Of a DNA stretch of 17,927 nt, positions 7,088-14,800 are shown one piece after another. Below the pieces are notes generated by a model. That model did no database searches and was not told where the DNA came from. It saw only the letters and a list, made by a program, of their open reading frames with translations. Origin of the DNA: an uncultured Prevotella sp. (GTDB lineage: Bacteria > Bacteroidota > Bacteroidia > Bacteroidales > Bacteroidaceae); assembly GCA_902477645.1 (NCBI GenBank), contig CABSIA010000048.1:1-17927 (forward strand), read 5' to 3'. A program made the translations under genes and the position numbers. Each line of letters opens with the position of its first letter. The stretch's first letter is position 1.

Positions 7088-7651
7088 TTATTTCATCGTA
7101 GGCTTTGTACGGTAGCCACATCTGAACTTGCCCTGCATAATGGCACGGAGCTTGTTCTTTATCAGCTGCTTGCGCAATGGCGAGACGTGGTCTACAAACA
7201 TTTTGCCCTCAAGATGGTCGAACTCGTGCTGCATGACACGCGCCAGGTAGCCCTCAACCCACTCGTCGTGCTCTACAAAGTTCTCATCCCTATAGACAAC
7301 ATGTATGCGTGTGTGCCGTGTCACCTTCTCGTGAATTCCAGGAATTGAGAGACATCCCTCCTCCATCGACTCAGTAGCCGAATTCTCATCGATTTCTACA
7401 ATATGCGCATTTATGAACGCCTTGCGGAAACCTTTATATTCAGGAAAATCCTCGCTCAGCACGTCAAGATCGATAACCACAACCCTGACATCGCGTCCTA
7501 CCTGCGGTGCAGCCAGACCAATGCCATCGCTCGCATAGAGAGTCTCGTACATGTTCTGCAAAAACTCCTGCAAACCCTCATAGCCGGCTGTAATGTCTTG
7601 TGCAACCTTCCTCAACACAGGTTGCCCGTAAGTATAAATTGGAAGTATCAA
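7088..7651 (-). CDS. def: Peptide deformylase
   Basis: The 187-aa enzyme removes the formyl group from the N-terminal methionine of nascent proteins, acting at the ribosome exit. All three metal-site motifs are present: GIGLAAPQVG (43-52), EGCLS (98-102, metal ligand C100) and QHEFDH (141-146, ligands H142 and H146, catalytic E143). Length and the start MILPIYTYGQPVLRK match the family. It is the third gene of the minus-strand operon, 70 bases after ruvX and 38 before the TPR gene. The end RCGYRTKPTMK is a short basic tail. No methionyl-tRNA formyltransferase gene is in this window. Confidence 0.97.
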   Translation of the reverse strand: MILPIYTYGQPVLRKVAQDITAGYEGLQEFLQNMYETLYASDGIGLAAPQVGRDVRVVVIDLDVLSEDFPEYKGFRKAFINAHIVEIDENSATESMEEGCLSIPGIHEKVTRHTRIHVVYRDENFVEHDEWVEGYLARVMQHEFDHLEGKMFVDHVSPLRKQLIKNKLRAIMQGKFRCGYRTKPTMK

Positions 7652-7721
7652 AATTTTATTGTTTATATGTTCTGACTAAAAATCTTCTTACCCAAAAAAC
7701 ATCTGTATCAGCAGAAAGAAA

Positions 7722-8138
7722 CTACCGTCCGTTAGCCCTCATCCAGTCTTGCAGAATTATCGTTGCCGACACCTCGTCAACAAGTCCTTTATTCTCCCGG
7801 CGGGCCTTTTTACCTATGCCGCTGTCGAGAATAGCCTTATGTGCGAGCACCGATGTAAAACGCTCATCATAATACTCTACAGGTACACCGGGAACAGCCT
7901 TTCTCCATCTGCTCACAAACTGCTCAACCCTTGCGAGATTCTCGCTCGGCTGGCCATTGGTCTGCATGGGCTTTCCAATGACAATGCGCTCAACCTGCTC
8001 TTTCTGGACATACGATTTCAAAAAGTCGAACAGCTCAGATGTGGAAACAGTTGCCAACCCGTTGGCTATAATCTGCAACGGGTCGGTAACTGCCAGTCCT
8101 GTACGTTTCTTTCCGTAGTCTACAGAGATTATTCTCAT
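7722..8138 (-). CDS. ruvX: RuvX/YqgF-type Holliday junction resolvase-like nuclease
   Basis: The 138-aa protein has the RNase H-like fold of the YqgF family. The acidic sites are at D7 in VDYGKKRTGLAV, in YYDERFTS (D91, E92) and D121 in GLVDEVSATIILQDW. Family members are reported as Holliday junction resolvases and, in some bacteria, as nucleases in rRNA 5'-end maturation; which applies here is not visible. Size is typical. It starts 16 bases after the SPOR lipoprotein gene and is followed by def, so it is co-transcribed with them. Confidence 0.93.
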   Translation of the reverse strand: MRIISVDYGKKRTGLAVTDPLQIIANGLATVSTSELFDFLKSYVQKEQVERIVIGKPMQTNGQPSENLARVEQFVSRWRKAVPGVPVEYYDERFTSVLAHKAILDSGIGKKARRENKGLVDEVSATIILQDWMRANGR

Positions 8139-8154
8139 TTACGGATACTATATC

Positions 8155-8661
8155 TTATTTATTAAACAGAAGCCATGCGTCGCCCTTAGGGTTATACTGC
8201 GAGCCACGGATGGCGTCACGGCTCTGCACAGCCTGTCCCTTGTCACCAAATGTAGAGGCGACAACTCTATACATATTGATTGCAGAGTTGTAGACAATCT
8301 GAGCATTGTATCCGCCAGCTTTCAGTGTGCTCTGCATGCCCTCGGCATTAGCCTTGAGAGAATAAGAGCCGACAACTACGCTGTAGGCCTGCAGTCCCTC
8401 ACCATTAACCACCGTAACGCTCTCAGAGCGGACTGTAGCATTGTCAACATTTGTAACAGTAGTCTGTGTGGCAGGAGTAGTTGGAGTAAGAGGTGTCACA
8501 ACGGCAGCCTCGTTCTGAGCCGGCTCCTCTGTAGCCTGGGCCTGCTCCTGAGCCTTAGCCTTCTCGTATGCTTTTTTATAAGCACTTTCCTTTGATGAGT
8601 TACAGCTTGTAAAAGCCATCACTGCGCACAATCCCGCACACAAAACAAGAGATTTCTTCAT
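8155..8661 (-). CDS. SPOR-domain lipoprotein
   Basis: The 168-aa protein starts with a lipoprotein signal, MKKSLVLCAGLCAVMAFTSC, with lipidated cysteine at 20. A low-complexity linker rich in Ala, Glu, Thr and Pro (about 21-88) joins it to a C-terminal SPOR domain (about 91-168), recognisable from QAYSVVVGSYSLKANAEGM and MYRVVASTFGDKGQAVQSRD. SPOR domains bind denuded septal peptidoglycan, so the protein probably sits at the envelope with its domain in the periplasm and localises to division sites. It heads the operon SPOR-ruvX-def-TPR-trmN6. No consensus promoter was found upstream, only a weak TAATTTCG at 8711-8704. The residues after the cysteine (NSSKE) do not clearly match a surface-export signal. 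Confidence 0.9.
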   Translation of the reverse strand: MKKSLVLCAGLCAVMAFTSCNSSKESAYKKAYEKAKAQEQAQATEEPAQNEAAVVTPLTPTTPATQTTVTNVDNATVRSESVTVVNGEGLQAYSVVVGSYSLKANAEGMQSTLKAGGYNAQIVYNSAINMYRVVASTFGDKGQAVQSRDAIRGSQYNPKGDAWLLFNK

Positions 8662-8827
8662 AATTGAGTTATTGTATTAAATTGTTATTCATAAATTACC
8701 GTGCGAAATTACAAAATATATCTCAAACATGAGCATTTCTCCTTTATAAAGTTTGTTAAATAAAGGCAATGGGAGCTTTTTAAGAAAAATTGTATTGCAA
8801 AACCAGTGATAATTCAGATAAAATATT

Positions 8828-8835
8828 TATATTTG
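8828..8835 (+). promoter_or_regulatory. Promoter -7 box of the YtxH-like operon
   Basis: TATATTTG matches TAnnTTTG; no TTTG lies at the right distance upstream. The start site would fall near 8842, giving an unusually long leader of about 118 nt before the ATG at 8961, with an AAAGGA ribosome site eight bases before the start. The leader has no obvious hairpin beyond a GC-rich ATGCCATGCGGGG stretch. Confidence 0.45.
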
Positions 8836-8960
8836 CGTTCTGAAACAAGCTTTAAGCTCCAATTGGCACGCAAAAATTTACCACAAGCAACAGCGTAAAG
8901 ACATGCCATGCGGGGGGAAGACATTTATTTTGACTAACTAAAAAAGAAAGGACTATTGAG

Positions 8961-9173
8961 ATGAAAGCATTAGGCTACATCGGCGCATTCTTTGGTGGCG
9001 CCATTGCCGGAGCAGCCCTTGGCCTGCTTCTCGCACCCGAAAAAGGTGAGGACACACGCGTAAAAATCACCAGCGCAGTTGACGAATTCTGCAAGAAGCA
9101 CAATCTGAAACTGAGCCGCAAGGAAGTTGACGACTTGGTTGACGACATCAAGGACGCAACCGTAGAAGAGTAA
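8961..9173 (+). CDS. YtxH-like small membrane protein
   Basis: The 70-aa protein has one N-terminal glycine-rich membrane helix (GYIGAFFGGAIAGAALGLLL, about 4-23) followed by APEKGEDTR, the hallmark of the YtxH family, and then a charged helical region ending DLVDDIKDATVEE. YtxH proteins are general-stress membrane proteins of unknown mechanism. The start is supported by AAAGGA eight bases upstream. It leads a three-gene plus-strand set of small envelope genes, although a 120-bp inverted-repeat element separates it from the next gene. Confidence 0.9.
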   Translation: MKALGYIGAFFGGAIAGAALGLLLAPEKGEDTRVKITSAVDEFCKKHNLKLSRKEVDDLVDDIKDATVEE

Positions 9174-9186
9174 AATTAAAAAGGAA

Positions 9187-9306
9187 GTAGGGCCGCTACG
9201 TGTAACGGCCGCAAGCAAACATCCCATATATAAGGCTTACAATTTTCTTTTATTGTGAAACGAAATATGCCTTATAGATTGCGGCTGTTATGTATAGCGG
9301 CCCTAC
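9187..9306. repeat. 120-bp inverted-repeat element (MITE- or REP-like)
   Basis: The ends at 9187-9212 and 9281-9306 are 26-base inverted repeats starting GTAGGGCCG. As RNA they form 26 positions with 21 Watson-Crick pairs, four G-U pairs and one mismatch. Nearer the middle TATAAGGC (about 9230) and GCCTTATA (about 9270) also pair. Each end itself carries a GGCCG/CGGCC mini-palindrome. A third copy of the end sequence lies at 16813-16838. The element is in the gap between the YtxH-like gene and the holin-like gene. It contains no gene. Confidence 0.7.
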
Positions 9307-9344
9307 AAAGTTCTCTATTCCTTGACACATTTAACAAAACCATC

Positions 9345-9695
9345 ATGTTTTCAAGCGACAAAAACGTAGAGACCATTGGTCAGCTCGTAGAAGTCATCAA
9401 GCACTACATAGGACTGCAGAAAGAATATGTAAAGCTCGATGTCATTGACAAGGTTGTGAGGCTGCTCACTGTGACTGTCGTGATGCTGATGCTGTGCATA
9501 ACGTTCCTGTTGATGCTAATCTATCTCTCGTTTGCCGCAGTATGGGCCATGGAGCCTCACTTCGGCATAGCGGCAGCCTACTGCATAGTGGCGGCTTTTT
9601 ATCTTTTTGTTTTATTGCTATTCATAATTTTCCGCAAGCAGTGGATTGAGAGACCTCTCGTGAAATTCCTCGCCGGCTTGCTGCTAAGCAAATAA
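9345..9695 (+). CDS. Holin-like/phage-holin-superfamily membrane protein
   Basis: The 116-aa product has a short amphipathic N-terminal region (MFSSDKNVETIGQLVEVIKH), two closely spaced hydrophobic segments (about residues 38-65 and 72-95) and a basic end (FRKQWIERPLVKFL). This resembles the phage holin family proteins (holin superfamily members often annotated as competence or stress membrane proteins) that sit beside YtxH-type genes in Bacteroidetes; those are chromosomal and not lysis proteins. The start chosen is the ATG at 9345, because the longer frame from 9255 begins inside the inverted-repeat element and adds an unlikely 30-residue leader. It is followed after seven bases by the 84-aa gene, so the two are likely translated from one message. 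Confidence 0.75.
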   Translation: MFSSDKNVETIGQLVEVIKHYIGLQKEYVKLDVIDKVVRLLTVTVVMLMLCITFLLMLIYLSFAAVWAMEPHFGIAAAYCIVAAFYLFVLLLFIIFRKQWIERPLVKFLAGLLLSK

Positions 9696-9702
9696 CAGCA
9701 CC

Positions 9703-9957
9703 ATGGAAAACAACACCAAAAATACATGCCCGATACACACTCTCGAAGAAATTGTAATGCGCAAGGATATGGTTCGGGAAAATCTTCATAACGATGACAA
9801 GAAGATAAAAGAACTATGGGGCTCACTCTTTGAGACTCCCAACTTGAAATCGCCCACTCCGGCGAAAAGACTAACGGGCCTGATGAATTTAGGTGCCGGA
9901 TTTATTGACGGAGCCATACTTGCCTGGAAGCTTTACCGCAAATTCAAGAAAAAATAA
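9703..9957 (+). CDS. Small basic protein of the YtxH/holin set
   Basis: The 84-aa product starts MENNTKNTCPIHTLEEIVMRKDMV and ends AWKLYRKFKKK. It has a charged N-terminal half, a Pro/Lys hinge (NLKSPTPAKR) and a C-terminal hydrophobic helix LMNLGAGFIDGAILAWKLY that could insert in or lie on the membrane, with a strongly basic tail. It follows the holin-like gene by seven bases and so is its likely partner. No named family is recognised. A complete three-gene set suggests a small envelope-stress module. Confidence 0.75.
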   Translation: MENNTKNTCPIHTLEEIVMRKDMVRENLHNDDKKIKELWGSLFETPNLKSPTPAKRLTGLMNLGAGFIDGAILAWKLYRKFKKK

Positions 9958-10102
9958 ATAGGCAAACTGTGAACACCCCAGTCCAGGCCTCAGTCACATT
10001 GCGGCCATGACGTTCAGTACAATCTGCCGTACACAAGTCTATGAAATCAAACAAATCCGCCATCTTTTGTGTTGTATAGGCGGGTTATACGCTTTAAGGC
10101 AC
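9958..10102. other. Gene-free stretch after the YtxH/holin set
   Basis: No gene seen. CCGCC near 10058 and GGCGG near 10080 could pair around a T-rich loop and may be a weak 3' end for the plus-strand operon, but no T run follows. Confidence 0.3.
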
Positions 10103-10127
10103 AAAAAAAGGAGTACCGCTGTACTCC
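10103..10127 (-). terminator. Intrinsic terminator of the small RNA and possibly of the 432-aa gene
   Basis: Perfect 7-bp stem GGAGTAC/GTACTCC (10127-10121 with 10116-10110) with a four-base loop, then seven T on the minus strand (10109-10103). Confidence 0.85.
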
Positions 10128-10163
10128 AACCTTGTTAACCTTAAATCTAATACTATGAAAAAC
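10103..10163 (-). ncRNA. Candidate small RNA, about 60 nt
   Basis: A minus-strand transcript is predicted from a full-consensus promoter (10201-10170) with start near 10163 to a terminator ending near 10103. The body of about 36 nt before the hairpin includes AGATTTAAGGTTAACAAGG, with an unpaired purine-rich core. The 3' end is GGAGTAC-AGCG-GTACTCC followed by seven T. No open frame of note. It could be a free-standing sRNA or a 3' processed product of the gene ending at 10324, whose transcript would also stop here. The mapped start is inferred from the promoter only. Confidence 0.5.
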
Positions 10164-10169
10164 ACTTGG

Positions 10170-10201
10170 CAAAGGTACTAATATTATTGCATATTTGCAA
10201 A
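10170..10201 (-). promoter_or_regulatory. Consensus promoter of the candidate small RNA
   Basis: TTTG (10201-10198) and TACCTTTG (10177-10170) are 20 bases apart. The -7 box and spacing equal those of the tRNA-Pro promoter in this window. Confidence 0.7.
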
Positions 10202-10257
10202 TTCTGAAACTTACAAACCCCACAATTTAGTATCAATTAACAATTTACACATATATT

Positions 10258-10279
10258 GGGGGGGGGTAACTATCCCCCC
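10258..10279. repeat. Poly-G/poly-C hairpin
   Basis: Nine G (10258-10266), seven bases TAACTAT, then six C (10274-10279) give a six-pair GC hairpin, followed by another GGGG at 10287-10290. It lies 45 bases after the stop of the minus-strand 432-aa gene. It may protect the transcript end. No T run follows on the minus strand. Confidence 0.5.
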
Positions 10280-10323
10280 TCAAGCAGGGGTTGCTGAATA
10301 GTTGCGAATTTATAGACCCCACC

Positions 10324-11622
10324 TTAATTCTCACATTTCCGGAACAGTCTGGTAACGACAAACGCAAGGGTAAGCAATACAAGGAGGGCAACAGTGCGGT
10401 AGCCCAAAATACTTGAGCCAAGATAGTCGGCATAAGGGAACATCTGATCCAACAGGCATGAGAAATCCCAAATAGCAGAACCGAGAGTCAAGGTAGACAA
10501 TATGAACAGCAACGTGTTAACCATTTTGTCGTTAGCCTCCTCACGGCGCTGTTTTTCCCTTTCTATCACTTTGTCGAGCAAATCAAGCTCCTCGCTTATG
10601 CACAGCCCATGGTCGATGGCGCTTGCCATTTCGAGAGGCATAAAATTGTAAGATATCTTATGAAAACGGCACCGTTGGTCAAATTGTTTAAACTCCCCTA
10701 TCAGTGTATAAATATCAAGTTCCCTCATACCCATAGCAGCCATAAACCTTGCTATCGGAGACAAATGTTGCGACATAACAGAGCGCAACTGTTTGTTCAA
10801 CCTGAAGAGATAGCATTTCTCAAAAAGCGAGTGAATATAGATAAGCCTGAAATAGCAAGTGATCCAATTCTCCACAAGCCAGTCTGGGGCATTATCAGCT
10901 AAAATCGTAAAAGTATCCATCAGTGCAAAAGCCTGCCAGTTGCGGAATATAGATATGCGGCTCTGCTCCAACATTTTTTCCAGATACTCGTCAGAAGGCG
11001 AATATTCATCAATACCTGTAGTAACCTTTGAAACAGAACCAAGCTGATACAACAGCAAATCCTTGTCTTCATAAACCACTCCGTAAGGTTTTCCGCCTGA
11101 TGTCTTTTCGTTAACCACCTGAAACAGCCTCAGCTTGTTGCCATTCTCAACAAGAGCTGAAATTTCATCCGCCGAATTGTCAACAGCGATGTCGTACAAG
11201 TTTTTAACAGGTTTCAGAGCGGTATCAATAAAAGTCTGCTGAACACCGTTTTTATAGTTATCTATCATGCGGAGCGATGACAATACAGCCGTGACATCGT
11301 TAAGGTCAGCAACCTTCATTTTTACACAAACAGAGAACAGCGTCATTCCCAACGGCATCTGATAAACAACAATATCGCCAATCCTATAGCCATATACGCT
11401 ATCACGAAATGACAATTGAAGGTCTACGTCTACAGACTTTTTCATGACGGTGCAACAGTCAGAGAAAAAGTCGATAAACTCAGCATAGAACATACGCTTC
11501 AATGATGCGGCCTCTGCATCCCCAAACGTAATAGTTTCCCACCCTTCTGGCGAGAGTTGTTCGGGTGTCACATCATTATCACGATGAAAATGTCCACAAA
11601 GAAAAGCTGTAAGCTCGTACAT
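10324..11622 (-). CDS. Unknown protein with CorA-like C-terminal membrane hairpin
   Basis: The 432-aa product has a soluble region of about 360 residues, a charged, probably coiled-coil segment (about 343-366, KVIEREKQRREEANDK), then two hydrophobic helices (about 367-387 and 408-426) and a short basic tail. The order of large cytoplasmic domain, long helix and two C-terminal membrane helices is that of CorA-type channels, but the GMN signature of Mg2+ transporters is absent from the loop, which reads DQMFPYADYLG. The N-terminal domain (MYELTAFLCGHFHRD and on) matches no family I recognise. It is divergent from the large NTPase gene with a shared 179-base promoter region. A role as its membrane effector or as an ion channel is inferred only. 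A cytoplasmic N-terminus is predicted because no signal peptide is present. Confidence 0.7.
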   Translation of the reverse strand: MYELTAFLCGHFHRDNDVTPEQLSPEGWETITFGDAEAASLKRMFYAEFIDFFSDCCTVMKKSVDVDLQLSFRDSVYGYRIGDIVVYQMPLGMTLFSVCVKMKVADLNDVTAVLSSLRMIDNYKNGVQQTFIDTALKPVKNLYDIAVDNSADEISALVENGNKLRLFQVVNEKTSGGKPYGVVYEDKDLLLYQLGSVSKVTTGIDEYSPSDEYLEKMLEQSRISIFRNWQAFALMDTFTILADNAPDWLVENWITCYFRLIYIHSLFEKCYLFRLNKQLRSVMSQHLSPIARFMAAMGMRELDIYTLIGEFKQFDQRCRFHKISYNFMPLEMASAIDHGLCISEELDLLDKVIEREKQRREEANDKMVNTLLFILSTLTLGSAIWDFSCLLDQMFPYADYLGSSILGYRTVALLVLLTLAFVVTRLFRKCEN

Positions 11623-11688
11623 GGTTTTTAGTTTTATTTAGTTTTTTATCAGGTGCCAGCAGCAACACATACAGGCAATACATTTTTG

Positions 11689-11696
11689 CAAAAGTA
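11689..11696 (-). promoter_or_regulatory. Promoter -7 box of the CorA-like gene
   Basis: TACTTTTG on the minus strand, with no good TTTG upstream. The start would fall near 11682, about 60 bases before the ATG. Confidence 0.45.
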
Positions 11697-11740
11697 ACAT
11701 TTTTTTTTTAACAATCAGAACATTAATCGAAATTTTCCAC

Positions 11741-11748
11741 TATCTTTG
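11741..11748 (+). promoter_or_regulatory. Promoter -7 box of the STAND NTPase gene
   Basis: TATCTTTG on the plus strand, 53 bases before the ATG at 11802; -33 motif not clear. It lies 45 bases from the divergent -7 box, so both promoters occupy one short region that one regulator could control. Confidence 0.45.
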
Positions 11749-11801
11749 CAAAATAATGCCGCAACTCCAACGCTAAATTGCAAATTCTAATCCTATTCTA
11801 A

Positions 11802-14800
11802 ATGGAAAACCAACTCTACGACTTAAACGACATAAGCAAATTGCCTTACACTCTTAGCCATCCGCTTGAGCAGGCACATTCCGCATATACCGAAGGCAAA
11901 TATGGCAGAGCGATGAACCACATTCTCGACTTTTTTGAGATATCGACTCCGTTTTGCTCATATATCTTCCTTCGGCTACTGCAACAAGAGGCTTCGGAAC
12001 AACCTGCGATAATGCCAGTGTTGGAACAATTCGTGAACAGGATTGACACGAAGCGTCCTTTATCGCTTGGCGATTGGCTCAACGATTTGCAAACTCCATT
12101 GTTGGCAACATTAATAAAATACTTGCCAAACGAGCCTCTTGCCATAAGTTTCAGTGCAAACATCTATGTAAAAAAGCGTAACATTCTGTTAGGCAGCAAA
12201 AACATTCCAAGCATTGTGCAGATAAGGAATGAATACCGCGGACACTCCACCACCCTCTCAGAGGACATTTATCATGAAGTCGACGACCAGCTATTGCCAC
12301 GCCTCGGCTCTATGATAGAGGCTCTGAAGCCTTTGGCCTCATGCCGTTACGATATTGGCGAGGAACGCTACAAAATAGATTTTCCACAGACAGGAAAACA
12401 AATAGACCTATATCCTCTTGTATTCTGCGACAACCGTGACTACCGATATGTGCTCCACACGCTGAAGGATGAGCAGACTTGCTATGTGGCATCTAACGAG
12501 AATGCCGTTACGAAAATCTCGTACGACATGAACGAAGCTGTAGACAAAGCCTTTCAACAGATAGTTCCATCGTTTGACATTGCCAAAAACCTTAACTGGG
12601 CAGAAATAAAGAAATATCTGCAGACAGCCTCTGCCTCTTACCTGAAACGTGTATATGCAGAAAAAAAATACAATCAGGAACTTTTTGTCGAGCGTGAGGA
12701 GCTGACTTCTGCGCTACGGGCTTTCTACAAAAGCGGCAAGACTCTGTTTCCACTTATAGGCGAGGCCGGACAAGGCAAAACCACCCAGCTTGCTTATTGG
12801 ACCGAAAGACTCATCGACGACAATATGCCCGTGTTGACATTGGCCGCGTCAGATTTTTCATTCGTAAGTTTGGATATATCTGTAAAGTCAATGTTCGGCT
12901 TCAGCTTCCGGAAAGATATCCGGCGCCTTATAGACAACATTCATCAGATGGCGGATGCCAACGGACAGGATATTTACATCTTTGTCGACGCGCTTAACGA
13001 ATGCCTGCGCTATGCCGACACAGAGGAGACTTCGGCCGAAGGGCCGCTACAGCTCTACCAGGCTCTGTGCCGTCTGTTCATAAACAAAGAATACACCCGC
13101 TTCAAACTGCTGCTCACTTGCCGAAACTACACATGGACCAATCTTGTTGTTCCACATACCGAGACTGAACAGCCATTTATGTACACAGCCTGCGACGACC
13201 TGCAAGTCAGAGGTTTCAACGACAAGGATGCGGCAAAAGCATACCGCATTTATCAGCAGCTCTATCAGATGCACACCCCCTACGGGCAATTGGACGCAAG
13301 AGTCGCGCTGAGGCTCCGCGACCCGTTGACTCTAAAAATCACATCAGGCATCTTTCTGGGAAAAAATTTGTCTGACAATCCAGATGTCTACACCTCTATC
13401 GCCCTTTACAACCAGCTTTACAGTGACATCGGAAACTCGTATGCCGGCAACCGCCAACGCCGTCTGCTCGATCTATTGGGCTCAACAATTCTCGACGCAT
13501 ACCTTGGCGGAGAGGCAAAAGACAGCCTGCTGATTGACGACATACGGATGGCATTGCAGGACAGCCGTTCACCACTTCACGAGCTTGCCACGCTGATGTA
13601 CCGAAAAGACGGTGTGAGCATAGCCTACGCCGAATTGCTCAACAAGGCAGAGCGCCCTGTGCTGAAAGAAGTAGAGCGGCAAAGCAAGTACGGCAGCCAG
13701 ATGTATGTGCAGTTTATCTATGAGCGGTTTTTGGAATATGTTGTCGGAAGGGCTTTCGTCTCAAGACACGCCAATTTACAGGCTATCAATTTCCACGATG
13801 CTCTCGAGAAAGGCGCAATGGATGTTGTTTTTCTGGGTGCTATGCGAAACGCACTGATAATGACCTCCATAAAAGACGGCAACTTCAACGTGCTTGTTGA
13901 GCTTGCAGGCAAATGGGGCGACGACTTCAACATTATGTCGCTTGTAAACGACACCATGAACACCATGATAAACGAGAACTACGAAGACGAGCTGTTCGGT
14001 CTTATTCCGAGACTGACAGACTGCAGCAGCGACAACAAAACCGACATTGCAGAGTTTAATTCCGTGGTTCACGCTATACAAAACAATGCCGCCGACACAG
14101 CAGTGATTGAGCGCCACAAAGAACTCTCCGTAAAGCTCGCTCAGGTGATGCGGTTGAAAAAACTTGCGTCCGTAAGCCTCATCAACGGCGTTCTGCTCTC
14201 CGATTTCTACAACGAACGCCTATATACTCACGACGCCCTTGCACTATTGTGGAAAATCATAACCGACGAGATCTACGATGTGCGAAACGACGCCTGCATG
14301 TACATTTACTACCTGTCGAAACGGTACCACACTAACGGACACATTCCGCTGCGCGAAAATCTGACTGTAAAAATCGTGAGACAAATCTACTCAAACATCA
14401 AGAGCGGCAACCTCGTGTACAATGTAGTGTCAAAAACCGCACGCACCAGAATGTTCATCCTCGTTGAGATATCAACCAGGCTTGCCGTGCTGCTCATGAT
14501 AGACGATATGTTGGCAGAAAAACAGACTTTTGGGGAAAAATCAGTCGCCGCCGACATGCTCGACGAAATGAAGGGGATATTCCGCTATCTGAGCTGCAAC
14601 CTGTATCTCGTCAAAGCCATTCTGCCTTTCCTGCAAGTGGCTATGAAACGGCAAGTCACATTCCAGACCGACTACGTGAACAACGCCATGGAATATCAGA
14701 CATTTTGGGAGGAAGAGACTTTTGCAGACATCGACTACAACGGAACCAGATGGGAGCCACAAGACATAACAGAACTGATGAAATTCTGTTGCCACAACGT

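Noticed and set aside
9255..9344. Upstream extension of the holin-like gene
   Set aside because: These 30 codons begin inside the inverted-repeat element, and the residues from 9345 alone match the family layout.
10155..10181. Eight-codon frame MKNTWQRY as a leader peptide on the plus strand
   Set aside because: It overlaps the minus-strand promoter, no regulated gene follows on the plus strand, and so short a frame is expected by chance.
13030..13050. GGGCCGCTAC inside the STAND gene, identical to part of the 9187 repeat end
   Set aside because: It is in a coding frame (AEGPLQLYQ) and lacks the flanking repeat sequence, so the 10-base match is taken as chance.
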